A DNA stretch of 39,865 nt, taken from positions 1-39,865 of the forward strand of contig NPFB01000109.1 in NCBI GenBank assembly GCA_014084085.1, written 5' to 3'. Below the pieces are notes generated by a model that was not told the origin of the DNA, did no database searches, and saw only the letters and a list, made by a program, of their open reading frames with translations. This DNA comes from Hondaea fermentalgiana. Taxonomy: Eukaryota; Sar; Bigyra; Thraustochytrida; Thraustochytriidae. Each line of letters starts with the position of its first letter. Within the stretch, counting starts at the first letter, position 1. Below, in pieces: positions 1 to 9,521 of this stretch. The position numbers and the translations under genes were made by a program.

Positions 1-76
1 GCCGTCGACGTTTTGCGACCCGGTGCGCTCATACTCGGTGCAGCTCTCGTACAATGCACCAAGCTTTTGCGATTAA
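1..76 (+). CDS. 3' end of a third cysteine-rich secreted protein (partial)
   Basis: The window opens inside a coding region. From base 2 the codons read P-S-T-F-C-D-P-V-R-S-Y-S-V-Q-L-S-Y-N-A-P-S-F-C-D, then TAA at 74-76. This matches the last codons of the gene at 2011-5382 almost base for base: about 4 differences over 69 aligned nucleotides. The only length difference is at the tip, where this copy ends in C-D while its neighbour ends in C-G-D-D-N. It is therefore the tail of another member of the same tandem family, on the same strand. Its function is unknown. The rest of the gene lies to the left of the window. Confidence 0.88.
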   Translation, partial: PSTFCDPVRSYSVQLSYNAPSFCD

Positions 77-116
77 AAAAGAAAGGGAAAATGAGAATTG
101 TTGAAACCCAAATGTT

Positions 117-122
117 AATAAA
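117..122 (+). promoter_or_regulatory. Candidate polyadenylation signal AATAAA
   Basis: AATAAA lies 41 bases after the stop of the partial cysteine-rich gene. The position suits a poly(A) signal. The hexamer is not seen at a constant distance after the other stops in the window, so it may be chance. Confidence 0.3.
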
Positions 123-1757
123 ATGCAAAGGAGATAGGCGTCGTAGCGTTTGCTCATAAATTCACTTTCCGGTCTCTAGACTTGCATTCGATTTTCCTTC
201 TCTGTCATGTTTTCAGCTCTCACATTTGATTGAAATCAGAACAAGGGTGGGATTTGCGCTCGTTGCTGCAATGAACGCCAGCGGACAGGTCTCGCGTTCG
301 ACCGACAATAACATCGAGTGTGGCGCGGTCCAATGTGTTCACGCTCGATTAGAGTAGAGTCAAGTTTGGAAGGGCGTCGCCTCAGGCGCGATCAACACCA
401 GCAGTGAGTGTGCAACCGCCGATGCGTCTAGCTAGATGAGTGCGCGTTGGTAGTTTATGCAGTACAAAGAGAGGAAAAAATTTCAAAACAAGCCCGCGAA
501 TTTTGGCAGAGTGATACTCGAGAGGCTGGCTCGGAGTGTTGTCAAGCACCGTTGACCAACCAACTTGACGGCAGCTTCCTCACTTACTTTGCTTAGCTCG
601 GCATGGCTTAAACTCGAGGCCGCGTGTCCGTCCGTGTCTACGGTGCAGTTACAAGATCCGAACTCAAGGCCCCTGAATACTACGTCGCTGTGTACACCCT
701 GCTCGGGCCGCTCCAGGTCCCCGGGGTACACGGCGCGGGTCTTGGCGCCCCCAAAACCCCGAGGTTCGGGAGCAGAGCCGGCGAGGAGCCGGCCGTTGAG
801 ACTCTTCGCCCCACAGCGCAAGATGGAGAACCGCCAGGGACGGGTCACGGGAGTCTCCTCTGCTTTCCCCATTTGTCTTCTTCGCTCCGGCGCTGTGTCA
901 AGATGGCTCTCGCGACAAATGGCCCTCCATCTCCCGCTCTCCGCCCCTCGCGTTGATCGAGTCAAGTACGCCTCGCACCGCGTCGCACTACTGACGGAGG
1001 CAAAGGTCCCGCCTCCGGCTCGTGTCAAGTTGCGGCAGTGGCAGCTTGCCGCTCGAGGCAACTGCGTCGCGGGCCTTGGATTAGGTCCCCGGGACGTTAC
1101 ATTTCGACGCAAGGCTTGAAGTGTCTGCGTCTTGAACTTTCTTCGAGAACGTACGGGTACGCAGGCCCAACTGCAAATCGAAGAGGAGAGAGTGGGACGC
1201 GGGGACGCGAACCGAGAGCTTGGAGATTGGGGACGCCGGCGCTGTCCCGCCACGGTCGGAGTCACATCCACTCATCTCGAAAGAGTCCCGTGCGAATGCG
1301 AGCCTGGCTGGAAGCTTAGCTGGCCGTTGTCAGTAGCTTGGCTCGCTGATTCTCAATGCGTGCGACCGCTCATGGCGGCGACCGAGGACTAACTCCCGCG
1401 GACCCCAGGGCGTGTCCCGTGCCGCCACCGGCCAGCCCGTCGTTGGCGGTTGACAAGCAGGTGGTCTCCCCTTCCCTATCCCTTCCTTCCCTTCCCTTCC
1501 CCTTGTGCATTTTTGGTCTGGGTAGTAGAGTCGGTCCGGGCTGAGCCACGACCAACGCAAGTGCAACGGCGACTGCGGCTCTCTTCAAGTTCTTGCCCTG
1601 CTTTGGCCTAACTAGATAGATTACGTGCGAGTTCCAGTGTGACTCGGGGCGGGGCCGGGACCTTGGCGAGTGCGGGCGCAACGGCGCGGGCCTGGACGCA
1701 GTGGCGCATGGTGCCCCCGCGCGTTGGGCACGAGCCAGGAGCTGGAGCACAGGCTAG

Positions 1758-1781
1758 ACCAGGCCAGGCCAGGCCAGGCCA
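1758..1781. repeat. Short tandem CCAGG repeat
   Basis: Four to five uninterrupted copies of a 5-bp unit (CCAGG/AGGCC) about 230 bases upstream of the first complete cysteine-rich gene. Confidence 0.75.
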
Positions 1782-2010
1782 GACCGCGCATCGACGGCGG
1801 CGAGGACGCAGCAAAACCGAAACAACACGAGCGACAAGAAAGGAGAGCAATCCAAAAACGATCCCAACTGCAACACCACGACCAAAAAGCAGCATTGGCA
1901 GCGGGCAAGGTCATTCCGAGCAAGCAGAAGCGTGACTTCGAAGAAAGAAGAAAGAGTCAGACAAGCTAAAAAGGGCCAAGGTCAAGAGCAGGAGTTTACG
2001 AACACGAACC

Positions 2011-5000
2011 ATGAGAGGCCTCATGGCAGTCATGGTGATGGCCACCTGCGCCCAGCAAGTATTTACGCAAAGCGACCCGTACGAGTGCGCGACGGAAACG
2101 ACAACAACGTGTGCCGCGCTCGACGCGTTGAAGGTCGACGAGTTCGGCAACTACGAGGCCACACAGGCATCAGTGAGTAATGCGCGTGAGGACTGCGAAC
2201 TATGCACAGATCCGACGTTAACCACTCTAAATGCTTGCTGCGCGGTCGGCACTGATGCCAGCAGCGCGGCAGAGTGCCGTGAGATTCAAGTCCCTGTAAC
2301 GGACGGTAAAAGCGATGCGAGTGTCGTATTTACGACGGTCGAAAGTGTGTACAGCGACGCACAATTGACGATTCCGATTGTTGTCTCCGAGGCAGAGACG
2401 GCCGAGAACGCCTGCGCCCGCACCTGCAGGCTTTACGGAGACCCCGAAGGCATCTCTTTTTGCGGCGTTCGAAAAGAGTTCATCCTCTGCGACGGGCGCA
2501 TCGATGACTCGAGCAACAGTGATGTATGCACACAAGACGCAGATACTTGCAGAGGTAGAAAGGACTATTACGGAAACCAATGCGTCTGGCTTCCGGATGA
2601 AGGTGATAATCTCGAGTGGACGACAGGCTCGAAATGCCAAATGGACCCCACGCTTCCGCCACCGGTTCAGCTCGTGTACCGCCGCGCACCGTCAAACTCT
2701 GAAAACCAAGGCATTGGATATGCCGTCTACGCCACCGTTGGCGAGCGCGGCATCATTACCCATGTCACCTTCGAGTACAATGGTCAGAACTCGACGATTG
2801 ACGCTGCCAAGTGCATTACAACGGAGGGATCTACCGATGCCTGGACCAACCCAACTGAGATTGAACCATACCTGACTGTCAGCTCAATTGTCTCGGACAA
2901 AAAAGTTGTCATGGATATCGCGATCGAAGACATGGGTGTGCATCTCGTCTGTCACGCCATGGATAGCGGCAGAGGTCGTCTCGATATTGACACACTTTAC
3001 GTGACCTCGACTCGCGCATCGGTGCTTGAAAGCAGCGAGATCGAGGAAGGTTTCTGCGTCACCTCCGAGATGGACACCGGCAAAGCGACACAAGCCAACC
3101 TGACTGAGAACTTCCACTCATTCTGTCTCGAGAAATTCGCCCAGAATTTGCTCGTATGCCGCACGCTCTCCAAGGAGTGCTCGAGACTTTCCTACATGCC
3201 CACAGTGACCGAGTTCTGCACTAACGTGGCTAGATCGAAACTCGGCATGAGCGTTTCAAGATGCGAAAATCAACTCCAGAGTCAACTCGAGCGTGAGGTC
3301 AATAGCCAATCCTCGAGGAACATTTGGATTGAGTTTTACTGCAAGGCCGTATCGAATGGAGACAGCCAGCAAGAAGAGGAGTGCCTGAACAACGTGGACA
3401 ACTTTGGCTTTGCGCAGGTCTACGATGAGACCAGTGATGGATTTTACGACCAGACCGCATCGGTCTCGTGCGACCTCGACGCCAGTTTTGAGGTCAACAC
3501 CGACCCATGCTTTTCGGGCGTGAATGTTGTTCTCGTCGGAAGAAATGGAGACGAGACCACTATTGCATCGATTCCTCCCTCGTACCTTGCATGCGGCGAG
3601 GACGTCATCCTCACAGGTGCGGACTACCCGGAAATCTTCATCACTGGCACGGATATCTCGCTTCAGCAGTGCGGCCTGTCGGCATACTGCAGCGCACAGA
3701 ACGGCTTTCGTCAGGTTGCAGCCGTCGAAGTCACGTCGACAATCATGCTCTCCATGGGCGAGGAAGAAATTCAAACCCCGGCGATTTGTGAGGTCGAGTC
3801 CTCTGACCTCGTCAGCAGTTGTCCCACGCAGTGCTGCCTTCAAGAAAACGGAGGCGCTCCCACTTGCTTGAACGTATCCGTGGCCAGCACACCGTTTTGC
3901 ACTAATGACAACGCACCGGATGGCAGCTCGTGCTCGGATCTTATTGGCTCCGAGGCTTACGTCGACATTAGTCTCGAATTGCTCGATGACCCAGAAGATC
4001 CTGAATGGGTCTCGAGTTGCTGCCGGACGTGCGCTGCATGGGGCGATCCCAAGCTCATTCCCTTTGATGGTTGGTCCGATGCTCCTGCAGAATGGCTCAT
4101 GTGCGATGGTCGCAAAGCGAACAGCTGCAAATTCAAGGAAGCGACGTGCGTCAACCAGGACGATCACCTTGGCAACCCGTGCGTCTGGAACAAGACCATT
4201 GACGAGCTTCTCAAGAAGGATCGCAGCCTGGTTGGCTTCTATGGAAGCCCATGCCAGCCTGACTGGGAGAAGGCCGAAGATGCCGAATGGCTTCCCTATG
4301 TCACGCTCTTCTCGGACGGGGAAGATTTCGCCGTGAACGTCACTACGGGCGAGCGCAGTGTCTTGACGACTCTTGAATTCTACGTTTCCAAGACTAGCTA
4401 TCATCGCTTCGATCCGGAACTGTGCTTCAACGACAACCCCACGGGTGGTTCTGCCTGGTCCAGCCATGAGGGCGCCAGCAGCTCCCCGGCGGCTGATGGC
4501 CTTACTGCTTCATGCGGCCCTATCGACACGAATGGTCTCGAGCGACCCTGTGCTGTGACGCATGACGCTACGGGTGTCTTTACGCAGTTCCGCTGCATCC
4601 GCGCCTCATTGGATGGCGTCTACGCTGGCCACCGCCTCAACATCCAAGGTATCTCAGAGTTTCTTCCGTACACTGGCACCGAAGGCTTTTGCGTTGATGG
4701 GTCAATGGAAAAGTACATGGGCGATTCCACGGTGAACGAGAAAGCTGCCGACAAATGCGGTCTGGACAATGATGATATTTCGGACGACCGCCTCGCCTTG
4801 GGCCAGACGTGCAAGAACATTTACCATGAAACATGCACTGCTGACGAGGCCGAGGAGGCCATTCGCAAGTGGTGCCGGTACTCGGCGGTCCTCCCGCTCC
4901 AAGATGCTCTCTCGTGTGCGACCGACATCATTGACGACAGCAGCCTGACAGGCATGGCAAAGCGCTGGACGCATATCTTTTGCGAACAATTTCCGGGTGA

Positions 5001-5382
5001 GGTGAGCAGGTGCAAGAGGGACTACACCGCATATCTGGACAAGACGCCGACGGCAACGATGTGTTTTTCGTCGCTGGACGAGCTGGTGGACTTTGGCCAT
5101 GACCCGTGCATGGTCGGCACCAAGGTGCTCGACTCTTCAAGCGGCGAGGAGATTCTCTTTATCCCGGACCACATTCCTCCTTGTGACAATGTTCTCCGCG
5201 TGCCTGCAACGAGTGAGTACGCGGCATTCTTCACATCAACCGTTGAGTTTGTCAAGTGCGGCGTCTCGCCTTCCGAGTGCCCATTGTACTCGGCTCTGCC
5301 GTCGACGTTTTGCGATCCGGTGCGCTCATACTCGGTGCAGCTCTCTTACACTACACCAAGCTTTTGCGGCGACGACAACTAA
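2011..5382 (+). CDS. Secreted cysteine-rich two-module protein, tandem copy A (1123 aa)
   Basis: I do not recognise the family. The ATG has A at -3 and is followed by a short hydrophobic leader (MRGLMAVMVMATC...), so it is probably secreted. I see no transmembrane segment and no GPI-type tail. It has about 65 cysteines in 1123 residues, suggesting a disulfide-rich extracellular protein. It consists of two homologous halves. The first has C135-A-R-T-C139-x-x-Y-G-D-P, then C160-D-G-R163 and G-N-Q-C-V-W. The second repeats this with C671-R-T-C674-x-x-W-G-D-P, C698-D-G-R701 and G-N-P-C-V-W. Later parts also match: a D-P-C block, an I-P block and a C-G-(L/V)-S block. The closest relatives in the window are the partial copy at 1-76 and the gene at 9522-12860, both on the same strand. 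No intron is evident. Extracellular coat, wall/scale or adhesion roles are possible but unproven. Confidence 0.9.
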   Translation: MRGLMAVMVMATCAQQVFTQSDPYECATETTTTCAALDALKVDEFGNYEATQASVSNAREDCELCTDPTLTTLNACCAVGTDASSAAECREIQVPVTDGKSDASVVFTTVESVYSDAQLTIPIVVSEAETAENACARTCRLYGDPEGISFCGVRKEFILCDGRIDDSSNSDVCTQDADTCRGRKDYYGNQCVWLPDEGDNLEWTTGSKCQMDPTLPPPVQLVYRRAPSNSENQGIGYAVYATVGERGIITHVTFEYNGQNSTIDAAKCITTEGSTDAWTNPTEIEPYLTVSSIVSDKKVVMDIAIEDMGVHLVCHAMDSGRGRLDIDTLYVTSTRASVLESSEIEEGFCVTSEMDTGKATQANLTENFHSFCLEKFAQNLLVCRTLSKECSRLSYMPTVTEFCTNVARSKLGMSVSRCENQLQSQLEREVNSQSSRNIWIEFYCKAVSNGDSQQEEECLNNVDNFGFAQVYDETSDGFYDQTASVSCDLDASFEVNTDPCFSGVNVVLVGRNGDETTIASIPPSYLACGEDVILTGADYPEIFITGTDISLQQCGLSAYCSAQNGFRQVAAVEVTSTIMLSMGEEEIQTPAICEVESSDLVSSCPTQCCLQENGGAPTCLNVSVASTPFCTNDNAPDGSSCSDLIGSEAYVDISLELLDDPEDPEWVSSCCRTCAAWGDPKLIPFDGWSDAPAEWLMCDGRKANSCKFKEATCVNQDDHLGNPCVWNKTIDELLKKDRSLVGFYGSPCQPDWEKAEDAEWLPYVTLFSDGEDFAVNVTTGERSVLTTLEFYVSKTSYHRFDPELCFNDNPTGGSAWSSHEGASSSPAADGLTASCGPIDTNGLERPCAVTHDATGVFTQFRCIRASLDGVYAGHRLNIQGISEFLPYTGTEGFCVDGSMEKYMGDSTVNEKAADKCGLDNDDISDDRLALGQTCKNIYHETCTADEAEEAIRKWCRYSAVLPLQDALSCATDIIDDSSLTGMAKRWTHIFCEQFPGEVSRCKRDYTAYLDKTPTATMCFSSLDELVDFGHDPCMVGTKVLDSSSGEEILFIPDHIPPCDNVLRVPATSEYAAFFTSTVEFVKCGVSPSECPLYSALPSTFCDPVRSYSVQLSYTTPSFCGDDN

Positions 5383-6286
5383 GAGTAAAGTTCTCCCAAA
5401 CTTGGAAAAACGAATGGCAGCTGGCGTGGCTAGCATGACAGGGGCGGAGGCAGAGAAACAGATGCCGCTGGAACGTACCATAGCAAAGCGAAGTGAAGCG
5501 ATGCGATCATCATTGATTGCCCGCCCATTGTGTCCTCCGTCGCAGGCCGGCCCGAGCCGTCACTTGCTACTCAAAATGATACCATTTTCAGTTTTCTCAT
5601 TGACTGTTCTTCTTGTCCTCTGTTTGACCTGACTCTGAGGCTTGCATGAAGAAAGCGAAGAAACCGGCCATGCCAGCCAATAGAAGGCAGGCCACGCGGC
5701 CCAGGAGACAGCGCGGGTGGATCAACTGTCAACTAACTTTCGCTTCCTTCGTCCCGCGCTGGCAGTGGCTGCCAGGTGTCTGGTTGGCCAGCTGTCTCCT
5801 AGCCCGGCTCCAAACCGTCGCTCCCGACGTAGGAAGCGCAGCTGCACAAGAAAAGAGGTAGCCAGGCCTCGACGCCCGAGATAGTTTTCTGCCGAATGCC
5901 GCGGACGTCCCGGAGTGGTCTCGCGGGCTTGCTGGGGTGCCATCATCCTCACTGTTAGGCTGCTACCGCGCCGTGCGTCATGCATCGCTGATTGCCAGGG
6001 CCTGGCCGGCGTGACGCGAGAGAGACTTTCCCCTCCCAGGGCCGGCGCCTGCGTCGGCTCCGTCGCCGCGGTCGCGGGTCCATGGCGCGTGGTCAACCAA
6101 GTGTAAAAAGCACGGCGCGAGCCGCTCCTCTTGCTGCTCCTGCCTGCTGCTGCGTGCTGTCTCCTCGCGCACCGCGATACCGAGTCCGAGTCCGTCCTGG
6201 CCGGGGCGACCCGGGGATGCAGCTGCAGCTGGCAGCTGCTGCAGCCACAGCCGCCATGGCGGCGCGGTGCAGCTCTTCGCTCGTTG

Positions 6287-6312
6287 CGTTCGTTCGTTCG
6301 TTCGTTCGTTCG
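6287..6312. repeat. CGTT tetranucleotide microsatellite
   Basis: Six and a half uninterrupted copies of CGTT, followed by looser GGTT/GGTG repeats to about 6345. Confidence 0.85.
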
Positions 6313-6955
6313 ATGGTTGGTTGGGTGCGTGGGTGGGTTGGTTGGTTCGTTGTTTGGATGGCTGATTTCCTGCCGGCGAGCGGCTTGCTGACCGCAGCCG
6401 AGTGCGAGACGTGCGAGACCATCCCAGATGGGCAATGAGCGAGGAGAGCTTTTCGGGGAGGGCGAATCGAGGCGGGGTGGGCGTGCAGGCAAGATGCCCG
6501 ATTCGCGGGCGCGTGTCTGCGTTTAGTAATCTTACAAGTAAGCGTGAGTGAGATTGATGCTTCATTCCTGCCATGATTGTTTCTCTTTTCCTTGAGTCAG
6601 CAGCAGCTGCAGCAGCAGCAGCCAGAAGCCATGCTGCAGCACAGGCTCCCGCTCGCTTCGATCCTTCGTCCGCTGCAGCTGCAACTGCAGCTGCAGCTGC
6701 TGCTGCTGCGACAACGAGCGAGCGAGCGAGCGGAGGTTCGGTGGTTCTGGGCTCGCATCTTATCCTCTTCGCATCCTCATCTCCCGCGCCCGGCAGGCGC
6801 ACCCTGCGGCGAGCTAGCGGCGAGCCAGCGGCGCAGGACGGACGCGCGGGGCCGGCAGCAGCTGCAGCCTGCAGTCGCAGCCTGCCTGGCAGCGAGCAGC
6901 ACAGCTGCGAGCGCGGGCTTCGGCGTATGGTATTCGGAGCAGAATTCGAGGCTTT

Positions 6956-7013
6956 TTCAAATTTCCACTTTCAAACATCCCGCGAGGTTTGAATTTGAAT
7001 TCAAAAATTCAAA
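6956..7013. promoter_or_regulatory. Cluster of six TTTGAA/TTCAAA motifs
   Basis: TTCAAA or its complement starts at 6956, 6970, 6988, 6994, 7000 and 7008. The three central copies abut and form a 12-bp palindrome at 6994-7005. The cluster is an AT-rich island in very GC-rich DNA. It may be a binding-site cluster, but no adjacent gene is evident. Confidence 0.35.
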
Positions 7014-7029
7014 TCTTCCTCCGCCCGTG

Positions 7030-7091
7030 CTTCCCTTCTTTCTTTCCCTTTTTTTTCTTTCTTTTTCTTTTTCTATTTCTTTTCTTGCCAG
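7030..7091 (+). other. Long pyrimidine tract ending in TTGCCAG
   Basis: About 55 bases of nearly pure C/T, mostly T, end in TGCCAG at 7091. On the plus strand this looks like a strong 3' splice acceptor. No coding exon is recognisable after it, so its use is unproven. Confidence 0.4.
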
Positions 7092-8010
7092 TGAGAGTGG
7101 GGGGGTGAAAGCGCAGAACAGAACCGGGACGAGGCGAGGCGCGGCTGCGGAGGAGACAGCGCGCGCGGCGCGGGCAGCGAGCCGCTCCAGCTGCGCGGCC
7201 CCGCGGCCGCTGGCGGCGAGAGAGACGCTACGCGGTGCTACACTGCGCTCGCTGCGCTGCGCCCCGCCGCCGTTGTTGCCTCCCTGCCTGCCGCCCTGCC
7301 GCGAGCATGCTCGCAGTGAGCGCAGTGGCCGCTGCCGCGCGCGAAGAGGTCGCGAGAGGCCGCGCACCGACCTGTCTACACCGATACCTCCCTGCGGCGA
7401 GCTCCGCTGGGCGACGCGGCGGGCGCTGAGCTCGAAGCGCAGGCGCGCAGCCGCAGCGGCGCAGCGACGGCGGCGGCGCGAGACTCTGGTTTTTTCGAGT
7501 CGCCGACGCGCGGGGCGCGGTTTGAATTCGCTCCCTCCTTTTCGACCTTCACGCGTTTTCAAAGCACAATGCACAATGCACGCACGGCGCTGTCAGCAAG
7601 CAGCCATGGCAGCAGCCATGGCAGCAGCCAGGCCCGCTCCAGGACGGAGAGAGACGCGCGCGTGCCGCGCGGCGCCGAGCCAAGCCGCGTCTCGAGACGC
7701 GCGGCCTGTGTCCGTCTACGTGCGAGCGAGCGTGTGTGTATGTAGTATGTGTGTATGTATGTATGGGCGGACCTCCATTGCCCGTTTCTTCGCCTTTTCG
7801 CCTTTCCGAAGTCTGTCGCCGGCCACTGTCGCGCGCCGCGTCTGGCGGCTGCGGCCCCTCTCGACACCTCGAGCCTGTCCGAGGGCCCGGACTCCGTCGC
7901 TCGCGGTCGCGAGAGGGAGGGACGGACGTCGGGTCGCCTGCCGCGCGCGGGCTTCTTCGCCTCGCCGCGCGGCCTCGCTGGATCCCTCCGTCCCTACCCA
8001 TGCCTGCTCA

Positions 8011-8042
8011 TGCTGCTGCTGCTGCTGCTGCTGTTGCTGCTG
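8011..8042. repeat. CTG trinucleotide repeat
   Basis: About ten CTG/TGC units with one TTG interruption, in non-coding DNA. Confidence 0.85.
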
Positions 8043-8166
8043 GCCCTCCTCATGCGGTCGATGGATGACCTGGACGCCATGGCCTCGGACCTCTCCGGCT
8101 CGCAGCCGCCCCGCTGGCGCGCACGTTGAGCGAACTTCGACGTGAAGATCGATCCATCGTGCGCGG

Positions 8167-8186
8167 TCTCGAGCTCGAGCTCGAGA
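8167..8186. repeat. 20-bp perfect palindrome of CTCGAG units
   Basis: The run TCTCGAGCTCGAGCTCGAGA is its own reverse complement. It is followed by further GAGGTC repeats to about 8215. Confidence 0.75.
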
Positions 8187-9165
8187 TCGAAGGCGAGGTC
8201 GAGGTCGAGGTCGAGCGGTGGTGGGCGACAGTAGCTTCGTCGCGGCGCGGGAAGCACTCGCGCGGCGTGTCGGGGGCAGGAGCCTCACGCCAGGAAGAGG
8301 CCTGCCGCGTGTCGCGCGTGTCGCGCGTCGGTGGGCGTGCGAGGCGTTGCGTGCGTGCTGCAGCATGGCGGCGCCATGATGGCGCCTCGATGGGATGAGA
8401 TAGGATGGGATGGGATGCCCAATGACCAATGAATGAGTTCGAAGCGGCGGCTCGATCTTCTCCTCCCCTGGCGCCGGGCGAGGCGAGCTGCACTGACACA
8501 TGAGGTCGTGGGGGGCGTCACGTTGCCCCGCTGCCGACGGCACGCGGCCGAGGAAACAGGCCGGCCGGTGGCGGTGGCGGCACCTGCAGCGGCGGCAGCT
8601 GGCTCATCTCTCCTTCTCTCCCACTCTGCCGGGTCTATGGGGCAGAGCTCCGTTCGTTCGTTCGATCGATCGATCTGACAGCGCCACTGACGGGCTGGCT
8701 CGGCTCTCCGACTCGCCACGGCTCGGCTCGCTGCCGCGACACTCACATCAACACTGCATCGACACTTCTCTCTTACTCCCTCCGAGGCTGCGGCACTGCG
8801 CTGCACTGCGCGGCACGTTGGGGGATGGAAAAAGGAAAAAAGTGGTAGAAGTCGGGCGGCGGGGAGGGAGGAAGTTTGCTCGCGAGCATGGTGGCTCTGG
8901 CTAAGCGAGTGTAGCGGCGCGAGTCCGGGCTCGTCAACCGATTTGGCTCGACTCCACTCGACTCTACTCGACTCGCGGCACCGCATGCCGGGCCAAGAGG
9001 GAGGGGGAAATACAACGTGTCACGAGGGTGTTGGAAGCACGCGGCGGGGAGCGAGGACAATCCGAGGCAACAAATCTGTTTTGCAAAGCGGGAGCTGCAG
9101 CTGCTGCGAGCAAACAAGCAAGGAAGCAAGCGCAGGAGCAAACACACAACAAGCACGCAAGCAGG

Positions 9166-9194
9166 CAAACAAACAAACAAACAAACAAACAAAC
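9166..9194. repeat. CAAA tetranucleotide repeat
   Basis: Seven copies of CAAA, about 330 bases upstream of the copy B start codon. A similar short CAAA run sits just before that ATG at 9500-9513. Confidence 0.85.
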
Positions 9195-9245
9195 AGCCTC
9201 ACCTCACCTCACCTCCCCTCACCACATAGCTCATTCCACCTCACT

Positions 9246-9265
9246 CACGCACGCACGCACGCACG
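9246..9265. repeat. ACGC tetranucleotide repeat
   Basis: About five copies of CACG/ACGC. Similar short ACGC runs occur near 32490-32508 and 39733-39750. Confidence 0.75.
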
Positions 9266-9521
9266 AGTTAAGCGTGCTGGTCAAAAAGCCAAAGCCACCA
9301 AAAAGCAAATCAAGCGTCGTTGCCGTGGCAGTGGCTGCCTGGCTGCCTAGCTGCCTGCCTTGGCTGACCTGTCTTGATCGTCTGATTGGTTGATTGGCCT
9401 GCCGGCCGGGCTCTGCAGCCAGCCACACCGGCACGGACAACCGAAACAGAACGTAGCTTCTGCAGACTCACAACTCACACACCGAGACGTCGGAAAACGA
9501 ACAAACAAACAAAGGAGCACG

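Larger units (their letters stand above)
77..2010. other. Intergenic region between the first two tandem paralogs
   Basis: No supportable gene. About 600-1400 is GC-rich and open in several frames, but those frames begin at non-ATG codons, overlap on both strands and resemble nothing I know. A tandem CCAGG repeat lies at about 1758-1781. The last 100 bases before the next ATG are A-rich, as expected of a 5' leader, and end AACACGAACC-ATG. Confidence 0.6.
5383..9521. other. 4.1-kb repeat-rich spacer between tandem copies A and B
   Basis: No supportable gene. The DNA is very GC-rich and open in many overlapping frames. Translations are Arg/Ala/Ser-rich low complexity and the longest start at TTG. 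It contains a CGTT repeat (6287-6312), CTG/CAG tracts (about 6597-6712), a TTTGAA/TTCAAA cluster (6956-7013), a long pyrimidine tract ending in CAG (about 7030-7091), a triple CATGGCAGCAGC repeat (about 7600-7632), a CTG run (8011-8042), a 20-bp palindrome (8167-8186), CAAA repeats (9166-9194) and ACGC repeats (9246-9265). The final stretch before 9522 is A-rich and probably the 5' leader of copy B. Confidence 0.6.

Noticed and set aside
483..1271. 262-codon open frame on the minus strand, with overlapping plus-strand frames at 565-1119
   Set aside because: Both begin at non-ATG codons, overlap each other on opposite strands, and show no domain or coding-like composition. They are explained by GC-rich DNA.
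3256..4467. 403-codon open frame antisense to cysteine-rich copy A
   Set aside because: It lies wholly opposite a convincing gene. Such antisense frames follow from GC-biased third positions in the real gene.
5722..6802. Two long minus-strand frames (5722-6492 and 5978-6802)
   Set aside because: Their translations consist of repeat-derived peptides from CGTT/GGTT and CAG tracts, without any domain.
6577..8145. 522-codon plus-strand frame in the spacer
   Set aside because: It starts at TTG, is Arg/Ala/Ser low complexity, crosses CTG, GTAT and pyrimidine repeats, and has competing frames on both strands.
9390..9521. 44-residue N-terminal extension of copy B
   Set aside because: It starts at TTG and lacks a signal peptide. 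The ATG at 9522 begins a clear leader resembling that of copy A.
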